DNA of 9,699 bases from an uncultured Planctomycetaceae bacterium (GCA_937860165.1 CALMBE010000382.1:1-9699); one strand, 5' to 3'; positions 1-5,731 are shown, counted from the first letter of the stretch. Notes: generated from the letters alone by a model not told the origin. A program made the numbers and translations.

Positions 1-236
1 GCCGGAGTACCAGCGTGAGCATGGCACCCCAAAGTGAAAAAGTGAACGGCCCTGCGCGAAGCACGTGAATATACGCGAATTGGAGAAATTGGATTAAGCT
101 TTGGTATTTCTGCCCAATGAAAAATAGCCCTGTGATTTTTCCCAGTCGCCAATAATTTCATTTCCTGCTATTCATTCGCGAGTGTTCGCGTCATTCGCGG
201 GAAAATTTCTCTTAATTCTTTCCTCGCCGAGCCCTT
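1..236. other. Gene-free left edge
   Basis: I see no convincing reading frame here. Positions about 75-235 are AT-rich (for example AATAATTTCATTT near 151) compared with the GC-rich genes downstream. The first 35 bases (GTGAGCATGGCACCCC at about 15-30) resemble a dispersed planctomycete repeat I recall, but that is only an impression. The stretch should hold the promoter of the 237-1951 pair, yet no clear -35/-10 combination stands out. Inverted TTCGCG arrays are listed separately. Confidence 0.5.
55..199. repeat. Inverted arrays of TTCGCG/CGCGAA motifs
   Basis: CGCGAA occurs at 55-60 and 74-79. The reverse complement TTCGCG occurs at 175-180, 185-190 and 194-199. The motifs face each other across about 95 bp of AT-rich DNA. 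The right-hand group has about 9-10 bp spacing, close to one helical turn. This could be a dispersed intergenic repeat or a protein-binding array upstream of the gene at 237. The motif count and spacing are read directly; the role is unknown. Confidence 0.5.
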
Positions 237-992
237 ATGGCCTTCAAACAACCAGAACCTCAAAAAACTCCGCCGCGGCCTGAGCCCGCTCCGCCGCAGC
301 CGGCGAAAAAAAGTGCACCTCGCCCAACGGGCGAGGTTGCTTGGCATCCCTTTTGGCGGTGGTCAGTGAGTCTGTTGATTGTGCTGCATCTGTTGGCCGT
401 GTTTTCCGCACCCTGGGACTTAGCCACGCTGCCCGCTTTGCCCCCGGGCTATGTTGCCCCCGCCGACAACTTAGGGCGTGAACTCCCTCCCCCACCTGCT
501 AACAGCAACGTCTGGCAACAACCCGTCATGCCACGCACTTTGCGTTACTTCTTTCGCCACTATTTGAACCTGATGTATTTGAACCATGGTTACGAATTCT
601 TCGCCCCCGACCCCGCAGGGAGCAACTTGATCCGTTACCAGGTCCGCGACAGCGGTGGCAAGGAAATCGCCAATGCACAATTCCCCGATCACAAACTCCA
701 CTGGCCCCGACTCCTGTACCACCGCTACTTGATGCTTGCCGCCCAGACCGGCGACATGGGTGAGGAATCGGGCCGCAATTTTGCCCAGCACCTACTCCGC
801 GTGAATTCGGGCCAAACGATCCGCCTCGAGTGGATCCTGCACAAGTTACTCGCGCCGCAACAAGTCCGTGACAAGACCCCGCTCGACGCCCCCAACACTT
901 ATCAAGTACTCGCCACGATCCAGGAAACACCACGTCAACGGAGTGTTCCCAACCCCCTCCCGCCGGTCACTGTTCCAGGGGGAGGCCGTTGA
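237..992 (+). CDS. Single-pass membrane protein paired with HTTM protein
   Basis: A 251-residue protein of unknown function. Residues 1-35 are rich in Pro, Lys and Glu and probably cytoplasmic. Residues about 42-59 form one hydrophobic membrane segment (SLLIVLHLLAVFSAPW), leaving about 190 residues, probably outside the cytoplasm. That domain contains the striking motif HGYEFFAPDPAGSNLIRY (residues 117-134), which resembles FFAP-type motifs I recall in proteins encoded beside HTTM proteins. The C-terminus is Pro/Gly-rich. The ATG at 237 has no Shine-Dalgarno sequence, but the next in-frame Met lies far downstream, past the membrane segment. The stop codon overlaps the next start by one base (TGATG), so the two proteins are probably translated together and act as a unit. 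Expression and pairing are well supported by context; the biochemical role is not. Confidence 0.85.
   Translation: MAFKQPEPQKTPPRPEPAPPQPAKKSAPRPTGEVAWHPFWRWSVSLLIVLHLLAVFSAPWDLATLPALPPGYVAPADNLGRELPPPPANSNVWQQPVMPRTLRYFFRHYLNLMYLNHGYEFFAPDPAGSNLIRYQVRDSGGKEIANAQFPDHKLHWPRLLYHRYLMLAAQTGDMGEESGRNFAQHLLRVNSGQTIRLEWILHKLLAPQQVRDKTPLDAPNTYQVLATIQETPRQRSVPNPLPPVTVPGGGR
977..985 (+). promoter_or_regulatory. Shine-Dalgarno deciding the HTTM gene start
   Basis: AGGGGGAGG ends six bases before the ATG at 992 and only three bases before an in-frame TTG at 989. The spacing favours the ATG. The site lies inside the end of the upstream gene, as expected for translational coupling. It is one of only two clear ribosome binding sites in the window. 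Confidence 0.65.
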
Positions 993-1951
993 TGGGAATC
1001 TTCGCCGACACACGCAGCTACGTTTCCGAATTCTGGCGCGCCTGGAATCAGTTCTGGTTTCGCCCCACCGATCCCGCGACGATTTCCCTGATTCGGCTCC
1101 TGGCCGGGGGAATGTTGCTTTACACGCACCTTGTGTGGTCGCTCGATCTGAGCTCCTTCTTCGGCTCAGAGGGGTGGCTCCCGGTCGAATACATGCGACG
1201 ACTCCAGGGCGATCAATGGTCGGTGTGGAGCCTATTCTTTTGGATCAAACCGGTCTGGCTCCTCTGGACCGTTCACATCTTCGCGCTCTTGATATTCCTG
1301 TGCCTGATGCTGGGATTCTTCAGCCGCACGGCCGCGCTGCTGGCCTTTCCGCTGGCGGTGTCCTATGTCCATCGCATCAGCCCCGGCGCATTTTTCGGGC
1401 TCGACAAGGCCAACTGCATGTTGGCCCTGTACCTGATGCTCGGCCCCTGCGGTGCCCGCTATTCGCTGGATAGTCTGCGTCGCTCCCGCCGGGGCGATAC
1501 CACGCCCGTCCCCCCCAGCGCGTCCGCCAATTTGGCGATCCGCTTGTTGCAAATGCACCTCTGCATCATCTACCTCTTTTCCGCACTGGCCAAACTCGGC
1601 GGCGAAAACTGGCAAGCCGGCACGGCCGTGTGGTGGGCTGTCGCCAACCAAGAATACCAATCGCTCGACATGACTTGGCTGGCCAACTGGCCCGTGTTGG
1701 TCGCCCTGGCCACGCACGTCACCGTATTCTGGGAACTGTTTTACTGCGCCCTGGTTTGGAACCGTTTCACGCGACCTCTGGCAATTTGGCTGGCAGTCTT
1801 CATCCACGCGGGCATCGCAGCCTGCATGGGCATGATCACCTTCGGCCTGGCGATGATTTTCGCCAACTTCGCATTCCTCTCACCCGCAACCGTGCGCCGC
1901 TGGGTTGATCCCTGGGCAAGGCGCGTGGCGAAGATGCTCGGTGGTCGCTAA
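992..1951 (+). CDS. HTTM domain membrane protein (gamma-carboxylase-like)
   Basis: A 319-residue polytopic membrane protein of the HTTM family, the membrane domain shared with vitamin K-dependent gamma-glutamyl carboxylase. Hydrophobic segments lie at about 30-50, 90-110, 111-127, 139-153, 183-202, 231-258 and 263-298. The family core is visible as QMHLCIIYLFSALAKLGGENW (Q187 onward). By recalled alignment to human GGCX (GVKKLDADW), K201 falls at the catalytic-base lysine K218, and H272 falls near the GGCX histidine in YFHCMNSQ. There is no large luminal C-terminal domain as in GGCX, so the protein is a minimal HTTM unit. Whether it carboxylates anything is unknown; most bacterial HTTM proteins are uncharacterised. 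It is coupled to the upstream single-pass protein, which is its most likely partner. The start is the ATG at 992 because of the AGGGGGAGG site; a TTG at 989 is the alternative. Confidence 0.88.
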   Translation: MGIFADTRSYVSEFWRAWNQFWFRPTDPATISLIRLLAGGMLLYTHLVWSLDLSSFFGSEGWLPVEYMRRLQGDQWSVWSLFFWIKPVWLLWTVHIFALLIFLCLMLGFFSRTAALLAFPLAVSYVHRISPGAFFGLDKANCMLALYLMLGPCGARYSLDSLRRSRRGDTTPVPPSASANLAIRLLQMHLCIIYLFSALAKLGGENWQAGTAVWWAVANQEYQSLDMTWLANWPVLVALATHVTVFWELFYCALVWNRFTRPLAIWLAVFIHAGIAACMGMITFGLAMIFANFAFLSPATVRRWVDPWARRVAKMLGGR

Positions 1952-1963
1952 GCCGCGAGCGGC
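1952..1963 (+). terminator. Weak GC hairpin after the HTTM gene
   Basis: GCCGC-GA-GCGGC begins directly after the stop codon. The arms are perfect but only 5 bp long, the loop is two bases, and no T-tract follows. It may help to end the 237-1951 transcript or simply be a repeat fragment. The remaining bases to 2046 hold only the promoter candidate at 2012-2040. Confidence 0.2.
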
Positions 1964-2011
1964 GGGTAGCAACATTACCTCGCGGTTCTCCTGAGCGTTG
2001 CCCAAAATGAG

Positions 2012-2040
2012 TTGCACGGAGCCAATCACCATCCTAGAAT
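2012..2040 (+). promoter_or_regulatory. Promoter candidate giving a leaderless mRNA
   Basis: TTGCAC (2012-2017), a 17-bp spacer and TAGAAT (2035-2040) resemble a housekeeping sigma promoter; the -10 box matches consensus at five of six bases. Transcription would start about seven bases after the -10 box, at or next to the ATG at 2047. There is no Shine-Dalgarno sequence before that ATG. The arrangement fits a leaderless toxin-antitoxin transcript. It rests on motif reading only. Confidence 0.5.
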
Positions 2041-2046
2041 TAAACC

Positions 2047-2253
2047 ATGAGCACTGTCGTTAGTCCAATATCCTCGAACCCGAACATTTTGGGAGGTGCT
2101 GTCGTGTTTCACGGCACGCGCGTCCCCGTGCAAACGCTCCTAGATTACCTGAATGATGGTTTCTCAGTCGAGCAGTTTGTCGACTTCTTTCCCTCGGTCC
2201 GGCGCGAGGATGCTGAGGAATTTCTTAGACTCGTGGGACGGCCATCTAATTGA
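2047..2253 (+). CDS. DUF433 antitoxin (VapB45-like)
   Basis: A 68-residue DUF433 protein. The family pattern is clear: ILGGAVVFHGTRVPVQTLLD (residues 14-33), then DYLNDGFSVEQFVDFFPSV and a terminal helix with EDAEEFLRL. DUF433 proteins are small helix-turn-helix-like proteins that usually act as antitoxins of DUF5615 PIN-like toxins, as in the mycobacterial VapBC45 type. Length and gene order, antitoxin first, are typical. Its stop overlaps the toxin start in TTGA (2250-2253), so the pair should be translationally coupled. Autoregulation through DNA binding near 2012-2046 is expected from the family but is not shown here. Confidence 0.85.
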   Translation: MSTVVSPISSNPNILGGAVVFHGTRVPVQTLLDYLNDGFSVEQFVDFFPSVRREDAEEFLRLVGRPSN

Positions 2254-2558
2254 GAATCTTGTTCGATGAAAATGTGCCGGCCCCGCTCCGTCGGTACTTT
2301 CCCGACGACCAAGTCGTCACGGTTCAACAGCTCGGTTGGTCAGGCATTGAAAACGGCGAACTTGTCTCCCGCGCCGATACTGAATTTGACGTCCTGATCC
2401 TCGCTGACAAGAATCTACGCTATCAGCAAAATCTAACGGGGCGCAAGCTGGCTCTTGTCGAATTGCCGACGAATCGCTGGCCAATCCTGGAACCCCTGGG
2501 CGCTAAACTCGCCACAGCGGTCCATGGTGCCGTTCCTGGAAGCTACGTTATCGCTTAG
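2250..2558 (+). CDS. DUF5615 PIN-like toxin (VapC45-like)
   Basis: A 102-residue DUF5615 family protein, a PIN-domain relative expected to be a metal-dependent RNase toxin. The opening ILFDENVP (residues 3-10) gives the acidic pair D6/E7. DVLILADKNLRYQQN (residues 47-61) supplies the other acidic residues (D47, D53) and the family's basic/Gln-rich segment. The TTG at 2250 is the start because it gives the family N-terminus and the four-base TTGA overlap with the antitoxin; no other start fits. The gene ends 11 bp before pdxA, so read-through transcription into pdxA is likely. The residues needed for activity look intact. Target RNA is unknown. Confidence 0.82.
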   Translation: MRILFDENVPAPLRRYFPDDQVVTVQQLGWSGIENGELVSRADTEFDVLILADKNLRYQQNLTGRKLALVELPTNRWPILEPLGAKLATAVHGAVPGSYVIA

Positions 2559-2569
2559 GTCTGAATCAT

Positions 2570-3607
2570 ATGAAACACGAGCGACCTCTGCTGGCGATTA
2601 CCATGGGCGATGCCGCGGGCGTGGGGCCCGAGGTCATCGTGCGGGCGTGGTCCGATCCGCGGATTCACGCCGCTGCGCGCCTGGTTGTACTGGGGCATCC
2701 GGAAGTTCTCCGCCAAGCGATTGCACTCCTAAACGCCGACATCGAAATCGGGATAAAAAAGGGGTCAGACCCCTTTTTTATCCCCTGCCTCCCCGTGGGA
2801 AGCGATGCCGTACTCGACGTGCCCCACGGCACCGTCGATGCTCGCACTGGACAGGCAGCCTACGAAGCCGTGATTCTCGCTATCGACGAAACTCGCGCGG
2901 GGCGTTTCGACGGCATTGTCACCGCACCGCTGAGCAAGGCCGCGATCCATGCCGCTGGGCATTTCTACCCAGGCCATACCGAACTCCTCGCCGAGCGGTG
3001 CGGCGTGACAGACTTTGCGATGATGCTCTACTTGCCGACGCACGAGTTGAAAGACTCGCGGGCCGGACTGGGGGTCGCCCATGTGACCCTGCACATGGCC
3101 CTCCGCGATGTGTTCGCCAACTTGTCCGTGGACGCAATTGCCGAGAAATGCCAACTCGCTCACCGCGTGATGAGCACCGGCTTCGGGCTTTCCGCCCCAC
3201 GCATCGGCGTCTGCGCCCTCAATCCCCACGGCGGCGAGAGTGGGCTCTTCGGCGACGAAGAATCGCGGATCATCGCCCCGGCTGTTGAACGAGCACGTTC
3301 GCAAGGGATCGACGCCGCGGGCCCCTTCCCCACCGACACGCTGATGGTCCGCGCCCGCGACGGCGAATTCGATGCGATTGTCGCCATGTATCACGACCAA
3401 GGACACATCGCCCTCAAACTCCTGGGCATGCACCGCGCCGTAAACATCACCCTCGGCCTGCCCATCATCCGCACCAGCGTCGCCCACGGCACAGCCTTCG
3501 ACCGCGCCTGGCAAGGGACCGCCGAAGCGAGCGGCATGGTCGCCGCAATCGTCACCGCGGCGGAGTTGGCGGGGCGGAAGTATTTACTACGCTCAACCCC
3601 CGGCTAA
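2570..3607 (+). CDS. pdxA: 4-hydroxythreonine-4-phosphate dehydrogenase
   Basis: A 345-residue PdxA (EC 1.1.1.262). It oxidises 4-phosphohydroxy-L-threonine with NAD+ and decarboxylates the product, giving the amino ketone used by PdxJ to make pyridoxine 5'-phosphate in the cytoplasm. Visible family motifs are AITMGDAAGVGPEV (9-22), VTAPLSKAAIHAAG (117-130), GHTELLAER (135-143), LHMALRD (174-180), LNPHGGESG (217-225), MYHDQG (273-278) and ITLGLPIIRTSVAHGTAFD (293-311). Metal ligands H175, H220 and H275 have the same 45 and 55 residue spacing as E. coli H166, H211 and H266; H136 is the substrate-contacting histidine of GHTE. Two oddities: residues 61-71 (GIKKGSDPFFI) are encoded by a perfect palindrome in the variable linker, and the last residues (about LLRSTPG) plus the stop codon come from the downstream repeat. 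No Shine-Dalgarno is seen before the ATG. The core is intact, so the enzyme is probably active. Confidence 0.95.
   Translation: MKHERPLLAITMGDAAGVGPEVIVRAWSDPRIHAAARLVVLGHPEVLRQAIALLNADIEIGIKKGSDPFFIPCLPVGSDAVLDVPHGTVDARTGQAAYEAVILAIDETRAGRFDGIVTAPLSKAAIHAAGHFYPGHTELLAERCGVTDFAMMLYLPTHELKDSRAGLGVAHVTLHMALRDVFANLSVDAIAEKCQLAHRVMSTGFGLSAPRIGVCALNPHGGESGLFGDEESRIIAPAVERARSQGIDAAGPFPTDTLMVRARDGEFDAIVAMYHDQGHIALKLLGMHRAVNITLGLPIIRTSVAHGTAFDRAWQGTAEASGMVAAIVTAAELAGRKYLLRSTPG
2750..2784. repeat. 35-bp perfect palindrome inside pdxA
   Basis: Arms GGGATAAAAAAGGGGTC (2750-2766) and GACCCCTTTTTTATCCC (2768-2784) are exact reverse complements around one central A. The core GGGGTCAGACCCC resembles dispersed REP-type elements I recall from many bacterial genomes. 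It is read through in frame as GIKKGSDPFFI in a linker that varies between PdxA proteins. The composition (poly-A and poly-T runs) is unlike the surrounding gene, which suggests a secondary insertion. Confidence 0.85.
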
Positions 3608-3775
3608 TGGCTGGCATCCCCTGCGGGATGCGATCATGGGAGATATTCTTAACCGGGGGTATCGCTACGCTCGACCCCCGGCTAATGGCTGGCATCCCTA
3701 CGGGATGCGATCATAGGACATATTGTTAACCGGGGGTATCGCTGCGCTCAACCCCCGGCTAATAGCTGGCATCCC
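3587..3775. repeat. Tandem 77-78 bp palindromic units
   Basis: Units repeat with periods of 78 and 77 bp, measured from CGGCTAAT at 3601, 3679 and 3756. Each unit holds a hairpin CCGGGGGT-13 nt-ACCCCCGG (3653-3681 and 3730-3758; a right half-site at 3596-3603) and a hairpin GCATCCC-loop-GGGATGC (3614-3631, 3692-3708; the third copy at 3769 is altered). The first unit starts within pdxA and supplies its stop codon. Copies differ at a few positions (ATTCTT/ATTGTT, CTACGCTCG/CTGCGCTCA), so the tandem array is older than the perfect 263-bp repeat that overlaps it. Confidence 0.9.
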
Positions 3776-3951
3776 TGCGGGATCGAGCGATCTTGATCCC
3801 GGAGGGATCCAAGAAATTAACTTGAGCGACTGTAGGTTTCAGTTCTTCAATCCCGGAGGGATCCAAGCCATTAGCCCCGAGTTGAGGAGCGTCAGCGACG
3901 ACACTCGGGGACAAGATTGCTGTCAAATCCTCCATCCCGGAGGGATGGCAG
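3689..3951 (+). repeat. 263-bp direct repeat, copy 1
   Basis: This block is identical base for base to 4422-4684, with an offset of 733. It begins at CTGGCATCCC and ends at GGGATGGCAG. It contains one complete 77-bp-type unit, three ATCCC-GGA-GGGAT palindromes and a long CCCCGAGT/ACTCGGGG hairpin. The base before each copy differs (G versus T), and the sequence after each differs (CCTCATT versus ATGGAAA), so the borders are exact. Perfect identity of non-coding DNA points to a recent duplication or to gene conversion. Confidence 0.95.
3795..3948. repeat. Cluster of ATCCC-GGA-GGGAT palindromes and a long hairpin
   Basis: Three short palindromes share the core ATCCC-GGA-GGGAT: 3795-3809 (6-bp arms), 3850-3862 (5-bp arms) and 3932-3948 (7-bp arms). 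Between the second and third lies a longer hairpin with perfect arms CCCCGAGT (3875-3882) and ACTCGGGG (3903-3910), whose loop holds a smaller stem CGTC-AGC-GACG. The same set recurs 733 bp downstream at 4528-4681. The shared arms suggest one family of REP-like elements and probable substrates of the neighbouring transposase. Confidence 0.85.
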
Positions 3952-3953
3952 CC

Positions 3954-4400
3954 TCATTCGAGATATTTCGGGTCGTATTCCACGCCGGCCTGCTCGAGCA
4001 TAGAAATCAGTTCTTCTCGAAACGATTTTGTGCGATGGTGCTCCTCTTGATGGGCGATATATCTCTGCACTGCTGGTCGTGCCGGCGCGCTTACAGTAAA
4101 GGCGGCGTAACCTTCTTGCCAGGCAAACTCAGACAGTTTCACTTCCTGATGGACCCAAACTGACGAAGCTTTTTTTAATTCACGCATGACATCCGCAAGA
4201 CAGTGGGTAGCTCGCAACCCTACGAGCAAATGAACATGATCCGCCACGCCTCCAATACCTTCTGATTGACCACCGAGTCCGCGGATTGTTCCACCCAGGT
4301 ATTCGTGAAGTCTTTCGCGCCAGTTGGTCTCGATGAACGTCGCGCGATTCTTGGTTGAAAACACGAGATGATAGTGCAGGCTGAGGTAGGTTGATCCCAT
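3954..4400 (-). CDS. REP-associated-type Y1 (HUH) transposase
   Basis: A 148-residue single-domain Y1_Tnp protein (IS200/IS605-like TnpA or RAYT). From the ATG at 4400 it begins MGSTYLSLHYHLVFSTKNR, the usual family opening. The HUH metal-binding motif is DHVHLLV, with H55 and H57. RYIAHQ supplies the probable nucleophile Y114 with Q118 four residues later, as in IS608 TnpA. A basic SFREEL segment and a YDPKYLE tail end the protein. Such enzymes nick and join single-stranded DNA at hairpins; RAYTs are thought to spread REP palindromes. All catalytic residues are present, so it may be active. An upstream TTG at 4415 would add five residues. It points against pdxA and in the same direction as the 4769-5731 gene, though separated from it by repeats. 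No TnpB is present. Confidence 0.87.
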   Translation of the reverse strand: MGSTYLSLHYHLVFSTKNRATFIETNWRERLHEYLGGTIRGLGGQSEGIGGVADHVHLLVGLRATHCLADVMRELKKASSVWVHQEVKLSEFAWQEGYAAFTVSAPARPAVQRYIAHQEEHHRTKSFREELISMLEQAGVEYDPKYLE

Positions 4401-4421
4401 GGTAACGGCCTTCAAAAAGGT

Positions 4422-4684
4422 CTGGCATCCCTACGGGATGCGATCATAGGACATATTGTTAACCGGGGGTATCGCTGCGCTCAACCCCCGGCTAATAGCT
4501 GGCATCCCTGCGGGATCGAGCGATCTTGATCCCGGAGGGATCCAAGAAATTAACTTGAGCGACTGTAGGTTTCAGTTCTTCAATCCCGGAGGGATCCAAG
4601 CCATTAGCCCCGAGTTGAGGAGCGTCAGCGACGACACTCGGGGACAAGATTGCTGTCAAATCCTCCATCCCGGAGGGATGGCAG
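4422..4684 (+). repeat. 263-bp direct repeat, copy 2
   Basis: Identical to 3689-3951 over its whole length, in the same orientation. It lies upstream of the transposase start, so its palindromes (4425-4441, 4463-4491, 4528-4542, 4583-4595, 4608-4643, 4665-4681) would form the promoter side of the transposase gene and might control it. It contains no gene of its own; the open frame through it is also present in copy 1 and is a by-product of the repeat. Confidence 0.95.
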
Positions 4685-4697
4685 ATGGAAATTGTTA

Positions 4698-4752
4698 CCG
4701 GGGGTGTCGCTGCGCACAACCCCCGGCTAATGGCTGGCATCCCTGCGGGATG
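4698..4752. repeat. Further diverged repeat unit beside the minus-strand gene end
   Basis: One more unit of the tandem type: CCGGGGGT (4698-4705) pairs with ACCCCCGG (4719-4726), then GCATCCC (4737-4743), TGC and GGGATG (4747-4752). It differs slightly in the loop (GTCGCTGCGCACA) from the other units, so it is not part of the perfect duplication. It ends 17 bp before the stop codon of the minus-strand gene at 4769 and could act as that gene's terminator. Confidence 0.85.
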
Positions 4753-4768
4753 AAAACTAGCAACCAGC

Positions 4769-5731
4769 TTATTGTCGCTGTTCACTCACATTGCGCCCCG
4801 CCACTTCAGCCGCGGCGCTGGCGTGTTGCTTCACGAGTCGCTCGAGCACCAATGCTGTTTCGTCGGTACTAGCGACATCACCTGCTTTGAACTGAAACAC
4901 TGTCGAGTCGATGGCCTCGGCGAAGCGGACTTCAAAAATTTCATAACGCAACAGCGGCTCCTGAGCCGGACGCAATCCGATCAGTTCCTCGGCAAGCTGG
5001 GCATCGGCGGCACTGCGATATTCTACGACGTAAGGAAACAGATTGCTCTGGCCAACCAGGATCAACACATGATGCGGAAGCTGAGGGGGCCAAGCAGCGG
5101 GGTCGGCAAGCGCGGCCAAGGCTGCCGGCGATAACTCCGCGAGTTGGTCTGTCCGCCAGTGACCCACCAAGGCCTCGACAGGAAATCCGTTGAGCTGTGT
5201 GGCCCGCGGCGGATCGAACTCGAACCGGCGGAGCAATTCGGCCAAGAGTTGCGAGATGCCGCCGCGAAATTGCGTTCCCCACAAGAGCTCTTCCCACGGC
5301 GAATCGTCGGTCGAATTGGGGTGAGCGCCGGCCAGTCGTGACTTGAGATAGTTCACATCGAGCCGGTGTATCTTGCGGCCGCTGGGCAGATGGCGATCGG
5401 TCCACACATACCGCCCGTCGAAGACCTGCACATAACTGGCGGATTCCTCGGCCACTTGGGTCTGCATTTCCCACCGTGTCACACGTTGGGGGCCGATCCC
5501 CTGTTGCCAGTAATTTCCCGATCCGACCTGAGTTGCTTCTCCCATTTGGGATTGATAACGCAACTTAGCGGACACGTTCCCGCGTCGTTCCAGCGCAGCG
5601 AGTACTTCAGCCAGCATCGCATTGCCACCGGTCGAGACCGCGGGAACCCCAGATTCACCCGTCACGGTGCCACTCAGTGCTAGCGCGAGCACCATCCACC
5701 CAAGTACGCCGAGGCGAGTCAAACTACGCAA
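4769..5731 (-). CDS. Exported protein with LolA-like features
   Basis: A 320-residue exported protein of uncertain function. Residues 1-25 look like a signal peptide (MRSLTRLG, then GWMVLALALSGTVTG). The mature part starts with a helix (NAMLAEVLAALERRGNVSAKLRY), followed by strand-rich sequence with SGNYWQQG, VQVFDGRYVWTD and RKIHRLD. It ends with EVRFAEAIDSTVFQFKAGD and a charged helical tail. A helix, then repeated strand pairs with a D-G-x-x-x-W element and a closing FxF-x-x-G-D, resembles the LolA/LppX (DUF2092-like) fold that binds lipid or lipoprotein. That is inference from pattern; no signature residues settle it. The TTG at 5731 is chosen because AGGAAG (5738-5743) lies six bases upstream and the signal peptide starts there; the first in-frame ATG would remove the positive n-region. 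It is convergent with pdxA and divergent from the 6081 cluster. Confidence 0.8.
   Translation of the reverse strand: MRSLTRLGVLGWMVLALALSGTVTGESGVPAVSTGGNAMLAEVLAALERRGNVSAKLRYQSQMGEATQVGSGNYWQQGIGPQRVTRWEMQTQVAEESASYVQVFDGRYVWTDRHLPSGRKIHRLDVNYLKSRLAGAHPNSTDDSPWEELLWGTQFRGGISQLLAELLRRFEFDPPRATQLNGFPVEALVGHWRTDQLAELSPAALAALADPAAWPPQLPHHVLILVGQSNLFPYVVEYRSAADAQLAEELIGLRPAQEPLLRYEIFEVRFAEAIDSTVFQFKAGDVASTDETALVLERLVKQHASAAAEVAGRNVSEQRQ

Larger units (their letters stand above)
3689..4684. mobile_element. Transposase unit bounded by 263-bp direct repeats
   Basis: The 996-bp segment consists of copy 1 (3689-3951), a 470-bp core holding only the transposase gene (3952-4421), and copy 2 (4422-4684). 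The core borders lie 2 bp beyond the stop codon and 21 bp beyond the ATG. It can also be read as a 733-bp tandem duplication with 1.36 copies. No conventional terminal inverted repeats or short target duplication are seen. It resembles a RAYT-REP locus, but long direct repeats are not the usual form of such loci. Confidence 0.6.

Noticed and set aside
868..1473. Plus-strand 201-codon frame across the HTTM pair
   Set aside because: Arg/Pro-rich shadow frame overlapping two real genes.
2765..3514. Minus-strand 249-codon frame within pdxA
   Set aside because: Antisense to a gene with all PdxA motifs; long antisense frames are common in GC-rich genes.
3723..4163. Plus-strand open frame of 146 codons across copy 1 and antisense to the transposase
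   Set aside because: Its first part is repeat sequence that is equally open in copy 2 (4456-4872), and the rest is the antisense of a well-supported transposase. The start and composition come from palindromes.
3587..4752. CRISPR array
   Set aside because: The repeats are long, palindromic and of several classes with no uniform spacers, and no cas genes are present.
4456..4872. Plus-strand open frame of 138 codons over copy 2
   Set aside because: Begins in the 263-bp repeat and runs antisense into the end of the exported protein gene; no family resemblance.
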